Assembly: GCA_018819515.1 (NCBI GenBank)
Contig: JAHJPX010000013.1
Coordinates: forward strand, 62,001-126,000
Direction: 5' to 3'
DNA from: Gammaproteobacteria bacterium
GTDB taxonomy: Bacteria; Pseudomonadota; Gammaproteobacteria; Burkholderiales; Rhodocyclaceae
Length of the DNA: 64,000 nucleotides
Position 1 is the first letter of the stretch, and the number at the start of each line of letters is the position of its first letter. The position numbers were made by a program, and so were the translations under genes. The notes beneath the pieces were generated by a model. It was not told the DNA's origin. It ran no database searches and was given only the letters and a program-made list of their open reading frames with translations. Of this stretch, positions 26,376 to 34,327 are shown piece by piece.

Positions 26376-27728
26376 ATGCATTTCACCGACCTTGGCCTTT
26401 CGGCCGAGATTCTGCGTTCCATTTCCGAGCAGGGTTACGACACGCCCACGCCCATCCAGGCGCAGGCGATTCCCGTCGTGCTCGCCGGCCGCGACCTGAT
26501 GGCCGCCGCCCAGACCGGCACCGGCAAGACCGCCGGCTTCACCCTGCCCATCCTGCAACTGCTTTCCACCCGCGATACCGGCCTGTCGATGAAGCGCTTC
26601 AAGCCGCGCTGCCTCGTGCTGGTGCCCACCCGCGAACTCGCCGTGCAAGTGCATGACAGCGTGCGCACCTACGGCAAGCATCTGCGCCTCAAGGCCACCG
26701 CGATCTACGGCGGCGTCGGCATGGGCGGGCAGCTCAACGCGCTGCGGGCCGGCGTCGACATCATCGTCGCCACGCCGGGCCGTTTGCTCGATCACATCGA
26801 CCAGCGCAGCGTCGATCTCTCGGGTATCGAAATCCTCGTCCTCGACGAAGCCGACCGCATGCTCGACATGGGCTTCATCCGCGACATCCGCAAGATCATT
26901 TCGCTGCTGCCGAAGAAGAAGCAGACCCTGCTGTTCTCGGCTACCTTCTCCGACGAGATTCGCGGCCTCGCCGCCGGCCTGCTCAACGACCCCGTCACCG
27001 TCGAAGTCGCGCGCCGCAATGCCACGGCCGAGAATGTCGCGCAGTCCGTCTATCACGTCGACCGCGACCGCAAGCGCGACCTGCTGATCCAGTTGATCGA
27101 CGACCACAAGTGGCACCAGGTGCTGGTGTTCACGCGCACCAAGCACGGCGCCGACGCACTCTCCGATCGCCTCGGCAAGGCCGGCATCAAGAGCGCCGCC
27201 CTGCACGGCAACAAGAGCCAGGGCCAGCGCCAGCGCGCGCTCGACGACTTCAAGCGCCTCAAGCTCAACGTGCTGGTCGCCACCGACATCGCCGCGCGCG
27301 GCATCGACATCGACGAACTGCCGCACGTCGTGAACTACGAACTGCCCAACGTGCCGGAAGACTACGTGCACCGCATCGGCCGCACCGGCCGCGCCGGCAG
27401 TTCGGGTCAGGCGGTCTCGCTGGTCTGCGTCGACGAACACCGCCTGTTGCGTGACATCGAGCGGCTGCTGAAGAAGGACATCGAGAAGAAGGTCGTCGCC
27501 GGCTTCGAACCCGATCCGCGCATCAAGCCGGAACCGATACAGAAACCGCGCGGTGCCGGTAGCGGCCGTGATGGCAAGGCGTCCCACGGCGCCCGCCAAA
27601 GTCAGCCGTCGCGACACGCCGAAGCAAAGCGGCCGGCCGGTCCTCGCCAGGGCCACGGCCAGCAACGCGCCGGGCAGGGCGGCGGTCGTCGCAACGCGGG
27701 CGGTTCCCGCGGCGCCCGCGACTACTGA
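26376..27728 (+). CDS. rhlE: DEAD-box ATP-dependent RNA helicase, RhlE type
   Basis: 450 residues. The motifs run in order: Q motif (TPIQAQAIP, about 26-34), Walker A AAQTGTGKT (about 46-54), PTRELAVQ, DEAD (VLDEADRML), SAT (LFSATF), then domain 2 with ATDIAARGID and HRIGRTGRAG. The tail after about residue 385 is basic and Gly/Gln/Arg-rich, as in RhlE. A 26-bp motif copy lies in that tail (ARQSQPSRHAEAK). ATG 26376 follows AGGAG. Confidence 0.95.
   Translation: MHFTDLGLSAEILRSISEQGYDTPTPIQAQAIPVVLAGRDLMAAAQTGTGKTAGFTLPILQLLSTRDTGLSMKRFKPRCLVLVPTRELAVQVHDSVRTYGKHLRLKATAIYGGVGMGGQLNALRAGVDIIVATPGRLLDHIDQRSVDLSGIEILVLDEADRMLDMGFIRDIRKIISLLPKKKQTLLFSATFSDEIRGLAAGLLNDPVTVEVARRNATAENVAQSVYHVDRDRKRDLLIQLIDDHKWHQVLVFTRTKHGADALSDRLGKAGIKSAALHGNKSQGQRQRALDDFKRLKLNVLVATDIAARGIDIDELPHVVNYELPNVPEDYVHRIGRTGRAGSSGQAVSLVCVDEHRLLRDIERLLKKDIEKKVVAGFEPDPRIKPEPIQKPRGAGSGRDGKASHGARQSQPSRHAEAKRPAGPRQGHGQQRAGQGGGRRNAGGSRGARDY
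27596..27620 (+). repeat. Dispersed 26-bp motif, copy 12
   Basis: The A-tract is shortened (CCAAAG), with GTCGCG in place of GTGGCG. It is in the 3' part of rhlE, frame SQPSRHA. Confidence 0.83.
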
Positions 27729-27897
27729 TCAAGCCGTAACGGGCGGCGCACGTCGACGACGTTCGCCGTCTTGTCGCGCATGGCGTGGCGGGCAAACGGC
27801 GATGCTCCCGCGGCGGAATCGGCAGGGCGGGGAACCACTTTGAGAATATTCGTGGTCTGTCCCCAATTATTCTCCTATTGAAGTGTCCGTCCTGCAC

Positions 27898-27917
27898 GGG
27901 TCAGCTCAGGCTGACCC
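27898..27917. repeat. Inverted repeat GGGTCAGC/GCTGACCC
   Basis: A perfect 8-bp stem with a 4-nt loop in the gap between rhlE and the 227-residue gene, followed by CCAATTAATCC. A related-looking CCCCAATTAT occurs about 45 bp upstream. It may be a remnant mobile-element end or a weak terminator without a T-run. Confidence 0.5.
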
Positions 27918-27938
27918 CAATTAATCCACAGCCCTCAA

Positions 27939-28622
27939 TTACGTACGGCGTCGGCTTTTTGCGGAGCTTCCATAGGTGGCCCTGTAGAACTGCTCCGAAC
28001 CAAATGCAAGAAAGACGCCGCCAAGCAGAACAATGGCGACTGAGCCCGCGTCCTCCATCTTCGACCAACTCAAAAACATGTAGAGCGCGAATGCTGCGAT
28101 GCCAACAAACCCCCGGGGAAGTCTATTGGATTCAGCGATCTCAAGATCGTCGGTTGTCTCGGCCGCTGATGCAGGTTCGAGAGCAGTACCCGAGATAAGG
28201 AAATTAGCTAGATCCACTGGGAGCACCATGGGAACCCCGGCGACGGTCTTGGTCTCGCCGCTCTTCATTCGCACCGTAACGACGTGGTTCCAGCCAAACT
28301 TCGAGCGAGCTTCATAGCTGGAAAGTTCAGCAAATCGTAAGCACACGAGCGCTCGGTCTTTGGCTTGCATCCACAGTCGCAGATTGGTAGCGAGGAGCAG
28401 CACTCTCCCGTGCTCAACCTTGAGCGATACAAGAAACTCGCCAGCGCCTGGCGGATACAAGCGCAAGAAGTCACTTAGGGCGGGGCTATTCAGGTAGGGG
28501 TCAGCGAGCCAGCCTTCAAGTGATATATGAGATACGTCAGCATATGTCGAGCTGAGTGGGCCAAGGGCTCCGTCACGCAGGGCGCGGTACGTTGTCTCAA
28601 GAAACTCTCGATGTGTGCTCAT
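27939..28622 (-). CDS. Hypothetical membrane-associated protein in an accessory segment
   Basis: 227 residues. The N-terminal 170 look soluble, with a beta-rich domain (GEFLVSLKVEHGRVLLLATNLRLW, VVTVRMKSGETKTVAGVPMVLP), followed by two membrane segments near the C-terminus (about 172-190 and 195-212). The family is not recognised. GC is lower than in the neighbours. It is flanked by GGGTCAG-type repeats (27898-27917 and 28676-28703), which suggests arrival as an inserted cassette between rhlE and the dcw cluster. Confidence 0.6.
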   Translation of the reverse strand: MSTHREFLETTYRALRDGALGPLSSTYADVSHISLEGWLADPYLNSPALSDFLRLYPPGAGEFLVSLKVEHGRVLLLATNLRLWMQAKDRALVCLRFAELSSYEARSKFGWNHVVTVRMKSGETKTVAGVPMVLPVDLANFLISGTALEPASAAETTDDLEIAESNRLPRGFVGIAAFALYMFLSWSKMEDAGSVAIVLLGGVFLAFGSEQFYRATYGSSAKSRRRT

Positions 28623-28675
28623 GCCGTTCTCCGAAGAGTGTCGATGTGAAACGCCGAACTTGTTTTCTGCCAGGG

Positions 28676-28703
28676 ACCAAAAGGGTCAGACCAAAAGGGT
28701 CAG
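28676..28703 (+). repeat. Tandem duplication of a 14-mer
   Basis: ACCAAAAGGGTCAG occurs twice head to tail just upstream of the 227-residue gene. The GGGTCAG core recurs in the inverted repeat on the gene's other side. Confidence 0.85.
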
Positions 28704-28860
28704 TGTCATTTCGCTTTTCACCCAGTTGCATCATCGTTCCACCATTTCAAAACCCCAAGGTTCCGCTGCTCGTGTACCGGAGCCCCATCGTGATGGGACA
28801 TTCGATGACACGTTTCCCGTTGCCATTTTCCGTGCCGCCACTCGCCACGTCTCAACACCC

Positions 28861-28886
28861 GGCGTCCTGCCACGGCTGACTTTTCC
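28861..28886 (-). repeat. Dispersed 26-bp motif, copy 13
   Basis: A full-length intergenic copy with its core on the minus strand and GCAGG before ACGCC. It lies about 240 bp outside the lower-GC accessory gene. Confidence 0.92.
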
Positions 28887-29433
28887 CGCCACGGACTCGT
28901 ATCTGACGATCCAGAGGCAACAGCCCGCCCATCCGGAAAATTCACGTGCGCCGGGGAAAGACTCATCGAAACGGCTATCGGATGTATCGGAGGGATCCAC
29001 TTCGGAAGCCAAGCTCAAGCGCCTGGTTTCGCCGGCCTGCGCCGGCTCGGAACTGCTGTCGATCACGCGCCCTCCTCGATTCCCTGTCCATTGCCTCGAA
29101 AGACACTCGGCCGCGACAGCGGTTGACCACCCGCCACGTCGCGGTTGAACTGCGTTCTCTCTCGGGGAATCGTCGGCCCGCGTGGGCGCGGGTCCTGGGT
29201 GATCGGGAGCTTATCGACAGGCGGCATTTCTGCCAAGACCGGCAATCGGGGATAGACGGGGCCTTCCTCGCGGTGTTCTGGTTTTCCAACACCGTCCCGC
29301 ATGCCATGATCTTGATAGTTCACTTTCAGTCCGCGATCTATCTCCATTGATTTTATTGGTGAAATATTTGAGACTTTAATCTCAAAAGTCGCCGTAAGTC
29401 ATTGTCGGGCCAGAACATTTTGCAATTTTCCCC

Positions 29434-29490
29434 TTGACCGACGGATTTTTGTTCCCTAGAGTGGGAGGAAGTGGGAAGAAGTGGACAATC
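29434..29490 (+). promoter_or_regulatory. dcw cluster promoter with MraZ operator
   Basis: The -35 is TTGACC at 29434-29439, a 17-bp spacer follows, and the -10 is TAGAGT at 29457-29462. Directly after it come three GTGGG-like boxes spaced exactly 10 bp apart (29461 GTGGG, 29471 GTGGG, 29481 GTGGA), the known arrangement of MraZ-binding repeats. MraZ bound there would sit on the -10 and start site, as expected for self-repression of the cluster. Confidence 0.85.
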
Positions 29491-29524
29491 TGGTCCATTG
29501 TCGGCCTCCGGTTGAGGGGAATGG

Positions 29525-29971
29525 ATGTTTCAAGGAGCGACATCGCTGAGCCTGGATGCCAAGGGACGCATGGCCGTCCCTGCGCGGCATCGCGATGCGT
29601 TGGCAAAGGCGGCCGAAGGCCGGCTGGTGCTGACCGCCCATCCGCACCGTTGCCTGCTCCTTTATCCGGCGCCCGACTGGGAGCCGATCCGCGCCCGCAT
29701 CCTCGCCTCGCCCAGCCTCGAATCGCAGTCCGCGAAATTGCGGCGGCTGCTGGTGGGTTTTGCCGTCGAGCTGGTAATGGATGCCGCGGGGCGCGTGCTG
29801 GTGGCGCCCGAGTTGCGCCAATACGCGGGGCTGGAAAAGGACATCTGGCTGGTCGGGCAGGGCAGCCATTTCGAGCTTTGGTCCGATTCCGGATGGAAGC
29901 AGCAACAGGAGGAAATCTTCGCGCTGGGCGACAAGCTGTTGCCGCCCGGCATGGAAAACCTGGCGCTGTGA
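29525..29971 (+). CDS. mraZ: Transcriptional regulator MraZ
   Basis: 148 residues with two SpoVT/AbrB-like DNA-binding repeats: FQGATSLSLDAKGRMAVPARHR (about 2-23) and VELVMDAAGRVLVAPELR (about 81-98). It is the repressor of the division and cell-wall cluster and binds the GTGGG boxes just upstream. It is the first gene of the cluster and overlaps rsmH by GTGA. Confidence 0.96.
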   Translation: MFQGATSLSLDAKGRMAVPARHRDALAKAAEGRLVLTAHPHRCLLLYPAPDWEPIRARILASPSLESQSAKLRRLLVGFAVELVMDAAGRVLVAPELRQYAGLEKDIWLVGQGSHFELWSDSGWKQQQEEIFALGDKLLPPGMENLAL

Positions 29972-30891
29972 GCGCTGGCTCACACGTCAGCGTATTGCTT
30001 GAGGAAGCAGTCGAAGCGCTGGCGATCAAACCGGACGGCACCTACGTCGACGCGACTTTCGGTCGTGGCGGCCACAGCCGGGAGATCCTGGCGCGGCTGG
30101 GACCGGATGGACGCTTGATCGCGCTGGACCGCGATCCGGCGGCGGTGGCGGCGGGGCAGGCGATGGCCGATCCGCGCTTCACGCTGGTGCACGCGGCTTT
30201 CGGGCGGTTCGACGAGGTGCTGGATGGTTTGGACGTCGGACCGGTGGATGGAGTGTTGCTGGACATCGGGGTGTCCTCGCCGCAACTGGATACGCCCGAA
30301 CGGGGCATGAGCTTTCGTTTCGATGCGCCGCTGGACATGCGCATGGACACGAGTGAAGGGGAGACCGCGGCCGAATTCCTGGCCCGGGCCGAACAACGCG
30401 AAATCGAAAAGGTGATAAGGGACTATGGGGAAGAACGGTTTGCTCATGCGATTGCAAAGGCGGTTGTTGCTGCTCGGGGCCAATTCGGTATTACAAGCAC
30501 AGGGCAACTTGCCGCGCTCGTGGAAAAAGCCGTGCGGACGCGTGAACCGGGCCAGCACCCGGCGACGCGCAGCTTTCAGGCTCTACGGATTTACGTCAAT
30601 CGGGAGCTTGAGGAGCTGTCGCTAGTCCTGCCGCAATGCGCGGCTCGACTCGCTCCCGGAGGAAGGATGGTCGTGATCAGTTTCCACTCTCTGGAAGATC
30701 GCATCGTCAAGCGTTTCCTGCGCGACGAGAGCCAGCCGCCGAAGCTGCCCAGCCGGCTGCCGGTGCGCGCCGCCGAACTGCCGGAACCCCGCCTGCGCCT
30801 GCTCGGCAAGCCCGTGCATGCCTCCGACGCGGAAATCGACGCGAATCCGCGCGCCCGCAGCGCCGTCATGCGCGTCGCGGAACGGCGGTGA
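29968..30891 (+). CDS. rsmH: 16S rRNA m4C1402 methyltransferase RsmH
   Basis: 307 residues from GTG 29968, which overlaps the mraZ stop. Motifs are HVSVLLEEAVEAL, the SAM-binding DATFGRGGHSREIL (about 28-41), LLDIGVSSPQLD and MVVISFHSLEDRIVK. It methylates N4 of C1402, the same nucleotide as RsmI, so both C1402 modification genes are in this window. Confidence 0.97.
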   Translation: MSAGSHVSVLLEEAVEALAIKPDGTYVDATFGRGGHSREILARLGPDGRLIALDRDPAAVAAGQAMADPRFTLVHAAFGRFDEVLDGLDVGPVDGVLLDIGVSSPQLDTPERGMSFRFDAPLDMRMDTSEGETAAEFLARAEQREIEKVIRDYGEERFAHAIAKAVVAARGQFGITSTGQLAALVEKAVRTREPGQHPATRSFQALRIYVNRELEELSLVLPQCAARLAPGGRMVVISFHSLEDRIVKRFLRDESQPPKLPSRLPVRAAELPEPRLRLLGKPVHASDAEIDANPRARSAVMRVAERR

Positions 30892-30895
30892 TGCG

Positions 30896-31162
30896 ATGCT
30901 GCGCACCAACCTCATCCTGCTGTGGATCGCCGTGATGTGCGCCCTGAGCGTGGTGTCGGCGAACCACCGCGCGCGCAAGCTCGTCACCGAGTATGAGCGC
31001 GAGCAGACCCGCATGCGCGAACTCGATGTCGAATGGGGACAGTTGCAACTCGAACAGAGCACCTGGGCCAACCACGCGCGCATTGAAAAGATCGCCCGGG
31101 AGAAGCTGGGCATGCGCGTGCCGACGCCCGCGCAGATCGTGTCGCTGGAGGCGCCGAGGTGA
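30896..31162 (+). CDS. ftsL: Cell division protein FtsL
   Basis: 88 residues. One membrane segment (about 4-22, LILLWIAVMCALSVVSA) precedes a periplasmic leucine-zipper-like coiled coil (YEREQTRMRELDVEWGQLQLEQ) and a short end. It forms a complex with FtsB and FtsQ that activates FtsWI. ATG 30896 is 4 nt after the rsmH stop. The ftsI start overlaps its stop (GTGA). Confidence 0.94.
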   Translation: MLRTNLILLWIAVMCALSVVSANHRARKLVTEYEREQTRMRELDVEWGQLQLEQSTWANHARIEKIAREKLGMRVPTPAQIVSLEAPR

Positions 31163-32877
31163 AGTTCGCCCGCAGTCCCATCCTCGTCCAGCGCCTCTCG
31201 CCCGGCCGCTCGCGCTTCGTCGTGTTGATACTGCTGGCCAGCTTTGTCGTGCTGGCCGGTCGCTCCTTCCACTTGCAGGTGCTCGAGACCGACTTCCTGC
31301 AAAAGAAAGGGGAGGACCGCTACGAGCGCGTGCTCGAAATCTCCGCCACCCGCGGACGCATACTCGACCGGTATGGCGACGTGCTGGCGATTTCGACGCC
31401 GGTCAAGGCGATCTGGGCGATTCCGGAAGATGCGCGGCTCTCGCCCGCGCAGTCGCGGCAACTCGCGAAACTGCTGGAAATGAATGTGCGCGAGATCAAC
31501 CGCAAGCTTGCCTCTGAAAAGGACTTCGTCTTCCTCAAGCGGCAGATTCCGCCCGATGTCGCCGACAAGATAGCGGCCCTGGGCCTGCCGGGCATCCATG
31601 ATCAGCGCGAGTATCGCCGCTACTACCCGTCGGGCGACGCGACGGCGCACGTCCTTGGATTTACCGGCGTGGACGACACGGGCCAGGAAGGCGTCGAGCT
31701 GGCGATGAATGACCTGCTGAACGGCAAGCCCGGCAGCCGCCGCGTCATCAAGGACCGTCGCGGCGAGATCGTCGAGGACGTCGAGTCGATCCATGCCCCT
31801 CAGGAGGGCCGTGACGTCACGCTGGCGCTCGACGCAAAAATCCAGTATCTCGCCTACAGCCAGTTGCGCAAGGCCGTGTTTGAGCACAAGGCCAAGGCCG
31901 GTGGCGTCGTGGTGCTGGATGTCAAGACCGGCGAGATCCTCGCCCTGGCCAACATGCCGACCTACAACCCGAACAACCGCGGGCGATTGGTCGGCGCGCA
32001 ATTGCGCAATCGTGCCTTTACCGACACCTTCGAGCCCGGGTCCACCTTCAAACCGTTTACGGCCGCGCTGGCGCTGGAAAAGGGCAGGTTCCACTTCAAT
32101 ACGCCGATCGATACCTCGCCCGGACGGCTGACCATCGGTTCGGCAACGATCCACGACGCCCATAAGCACGAGGTGCTGACGCTGGCCGAGGTCGTCCAGA
32201 AGTCGTCGAACGTCGGCGTCGCCAAAGTGGCCCTGACCTTTGCACCAAAGGAAATGTGGCAGATGTTCGACGACCTTGGCTTCGGTGTTCCGCTCAAGCT
32301 TGGCTTCCCCGGCGAAGTGGGCGGCCGGCTGCGGCCGGCCCAGACCTGGCGGCCGATCGAGCAAGCGACCATGTCCTACGGCCATGGCATTTCGGTGACG
32401 CTGATGCAGTTGGCGCACGCCTATCTGACCTTCGCCCGTGACGGCGATCTGATTCCGGTTTCGTTGACCCGCGTGGATGTGCCGCCCGTCACGGGTACCC
32501 GGGTGTACTCCGCGCCGACGGCGCACGAAGTGCGCACCATGCTGGAGATGGCGGTGCAGCCGGGCGGCACCGCACCCAGGGCGCAAGTGCCCGGTTACCG
32601 GGTGGCAGGCAAGACCGGAACCGCGCGCAAGCTCGATGGAGGTCGCTATACGGAAAAGTACGTCGCCTCGTTCATCGGCTTTGCGCCTGCGTCGGATCCG
32701 CGCCTGATCGTCGCGGTCATGGTCGACGAGCCGTCCGGCAAGCAGTACTACGGCGGTGAAGTGGCGGCGCCCGCGTTCGCGGAGATCATGTCCGGCGCGC
32801 TGCGCGCCCTTGGCGTGCCGCAAGATATGCCGCTCCGGCCGCTGATCGTGGCCGAGGCGGTGAAGGAGGGGGTGTAA
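31159..32877 (+). CDS. ftsI: Peptidoglycan transpeptidase FtsI (PBP3)
   Basis: 572 residues. One membrane segment (about 20-38) leads to the pedestal domain with RGRILDRYGDVLA (about 65-77). The transpeptidase domain has the active-site serine in EPGSTFKPF (about 296), SSN in VQKSSNVG (about 350) and KTGT in VAGKTGTARK (about 485). It crosslinks septal peptidoglycan with FtsW. It starts at GTG 31159, coupled to ftsL. Confidence 0.97.
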   Translation: MKFARSPILVQRLSPGRSRFVVLILLASFVVLAGRSFHLQVLETDFLQKKGEDRYERVLEISATRGRILDRYGDVLAISTPVKAIWAIPEDARLSPAQSRQLAKLLEMNVREINRKLASEKDFVFLKRQIPPDVADKIAALGLPGIHDQREYRRYYPSGDATAHVLGFTGVDDTGQEGVELAMNDLLNGKPGSRRVIKDRRGEIVEDVESIHAPQEGRDVTLALDAKIQYLAYSQLRKAVFEHKAKAGGVVVLDVKTGEILALANMPTYNPNNRGRLVGAQLRNRAFTDTFEPGSTFKPFTAALALEKGRFHFNTPIDTSPGRLTIGSATIHDAHKHEVLTLAEVVQKSSNVGVAKVALTFAPKEMWQMFDDLGFGVPLKLGFPGEVGGRLRPAQTWRPIEQATMSYGHGISVTLMQLAHAYLTFARDGDLIPVSLTRVDVPPVTGTRVYSAPTAHEVRTMLEMAVQPGGTAPRAQVPGYRVAGKTGTARKLDGGRYTEKYVASFIGFAPASDPRLIVAVMVDEPSGKQYYGGEVAAPAFAEIMSGALRALGVPQDMPLRPLIVAEAVKEGV

Positions 32878-32881
32878 GCCC

Positions 32882-34327
32882 GTGACCCCGGCCATGACGA
32901 TCCTCGATCAACTCGCGGCACGCGGCATCCAGACCACCGGCCTGTGCGCCGACTCGCGCGCCGTGCGGCCGGGCGACGTGTTCGTCGCCATGCCAGGCTA
33001 TCGCAGCGACGGCCGCAGCTACATTGCCGATGCGGTTCGGCGCGGCGCTGCCGCCGTGCTGTACGAGCCCGGTATTGAGACCGACGTTGCCGTGCCGGCG
33101 ATTGAGGTTCCTGATCTGGCGGCGCTTTCCGGCGACATCGCGCACCTCGTCTTCGGCCGTCCTTCGGAGCAACTGTGGATGGCCGGCGTCACTGGAACGA
33201 ACGGCAAGACCTCGGTCTCGCAATGGATCGCGCAGGCGATGAACCTGTTCGATTGTCCGTGCGCGGTGATCGGCACACTGGGCAACGGCTTCCCGAACAA
33301 GCTGGCCGAAAGCGCCAATACGACGCCCGACGCGATCACGCTGCACCGTCTGCTGGCCGGCTTCGTCGAGCATGGCGCGGTTGCCTGCGCGATGGAGGTG
33401 TCGTCGATCGGCCTCGACCAGAACCGCATCGCCGGCGCCGATTTCGATGTCGCGGTGTTCACCAACCTGACGCGCGACCACCTCGAATACCACGGCACGA
33501 TGGAAGCCTATGGTGCCGCCAAGGCGAAGCTGTTCGACTGGCCGGGTCTCGGTGCCGCCGTGGTGAATCTCGACGACCCGTTCGGCGCGGAACTCGACGC
33601 CAGGCTCGCCGGCCGCGTGCGTACCATCGGCTACACGCTGACCGGAAAAGTCAGCCGTGGCGAGACGCTGGCGGCGCAGGACTTTGCGATGACCGCGACC
33701 GGCATCGCGTTCACGCTGAACGGTGTGCGCGTCGAGGCGCCGGTCGTCGGCCGCTTCAACGCTTCCAATCTGTTGGCCGTGATCGGCGCGCTGCTGGCTG
33801 GTGAGGAGACGCTGGAGGACATCGCCGGCGTGTTGCCACGGCTGACTTTTCCGCCCGGCCGCATGCAGGCCGTCGGCGGCGAGGATGCGCCGCTGGTGGT
33901 GATCGACTATGCCCACACGCCCGATGCCTTGGAAAAAGCGCTGGGTGCCCTGCGCGAGACGGCGATGGCGCGCGGCGGCAGGCTCGCTTGTGTGTTCGGT
34001 TGTGGCGGTGAGCGCGATCCCGGCAAGCGGCCCATGATGGGTGCCGTTGCCGAGCGGCTGGCCGATCGGATTTTGCTCACCAGCGACAATCCCCGTGACG
34101 AAGATCCGGCAGCGATTCTTGCCGGCATCGCCGCCGGCATGCAGGCGAGGCCGGAGATCGAGCCGGACCGCGCCCGCGCCATCGAAATCGCGATCGCCGC
34201 GGCCGATTCCTGCGACGTGATTCTGCTGGCCGGCAAGGGACACGAGCGCTATCAGGAAATTGTCGGCGTGCGCCATCCGTTTTCCGACCTCGAACATGCG
34301 CGAGCGGCGCTGGAGCGGCGGCGATGA
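32882..34327 (+). CDS. murE: UDP-MurNAc-L-Ala-D-Glu:meso-diaminopimelate ligase
   Basis: 481 residues from GTG 32882, which has AAGGAGG 12 nt upstream; ATG 32894 is an alternative. It shows P-loop GTNGKTSVSQ (about 103-112), the substrate region TTPDAITLH, and DNPRDEDP (about 406-413), which marks meso-diaminopimelate as substrate. Two 26-bp motif copies lie inside, in opposite orientations 183 bp apart: GKVSRGETL in the central domain and VLPRLTFPPGRM at the junction to the C-terminal domain. The latter aligns without a length change to the usual ARLxPVPGRM as I recall it. Confidence 0.97.
   Translation: MTPAMTILDQLAARGIQTTGLCADSRAVRPGDVFVAMPGYRSDGRSYIADAVRRGAAAVLYEPGIETDVAVPAIEVPDLAALSGDIAHLVFGRPSEQLWMAGVTGTNGKTSVSQWIAQAMNLFDCPCAVIGTLGNGFPNKLAESANTTPDAITLHRLLAGFVEHGAVACAMEVSSIGLDQNRIAGADFDVAVFTNLTRDHLEYHGTMEAYGAAKAKLFDWPGLGAAVVNLDDPFGAELDARLAGRVRTIGYTLTGKVSRGETLAAQDFAMTATGIAFTLNGVRVEAPVVGRFNASNLLAVIGALLAGEETLEDIAGVLPRLTFPPGRMQAVGGEDAPLVVIDYAHTPDALEKALGALRETAMARGGRLACVFGCGGERDPGKRPMMGAVAERLADRILLTSDNPRDEDPAAILAGIAAGMQARPEIEPDRARAIEIAIAAADSCDVILLAGKGHERYQEIVGVRHPFSDLEHARAALERRR
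33644..33668 (+). repeat. Dispersed 26-bp motif, copy 14
   Basis: Inside murE, sense, frame GKVSRGET; the last two bases are diverged. It faces copy 15. Confidence 0.92.
33827..33852 (-). repeat. Dispersed 26-bp motif, copy 15
   Basis: A full 26-bp copy inside murE with its core on the minus strand, read as GVLPRLTFP. Confidence 0.92.

Larger units (their letters stand above)
28623..29432. other. Gene-poor stretch upstream of mraZ
   Basis: About 800 bp with no recognisable gene. It holds a tandem pair of the 14-mer ACCAAAAGGGTCAG at 28676-28703, a 26-bp motif copy at 28861-28886 and a dyad TTTGAGA/TCTCAAA at 29367-29386. Two short minus-strand frames joined by a GTGA overlap (29063-29347, 94 codons; 28731-29066, 111 codons) could be decayed genes, but neither has a family match, a good ribosome site or convincing codon bias, so I do not call them. 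Confidence 0.6.

Noticed and set aside
28731..29347. Two short minus-strand frames joined by GTGA upstream of mraZ
   Set aside because: No family, no ribosome site and weak coding bias; kept only as a note in the gene-poor stretch.
29381..29403. CTCAAAAGTCGCCGTAAG before mraZ as a motif copy
   Set aside because: The core is broken (GTCGCC) and there is no ACGCC half; it overlaps an AT-rich dyad instead.
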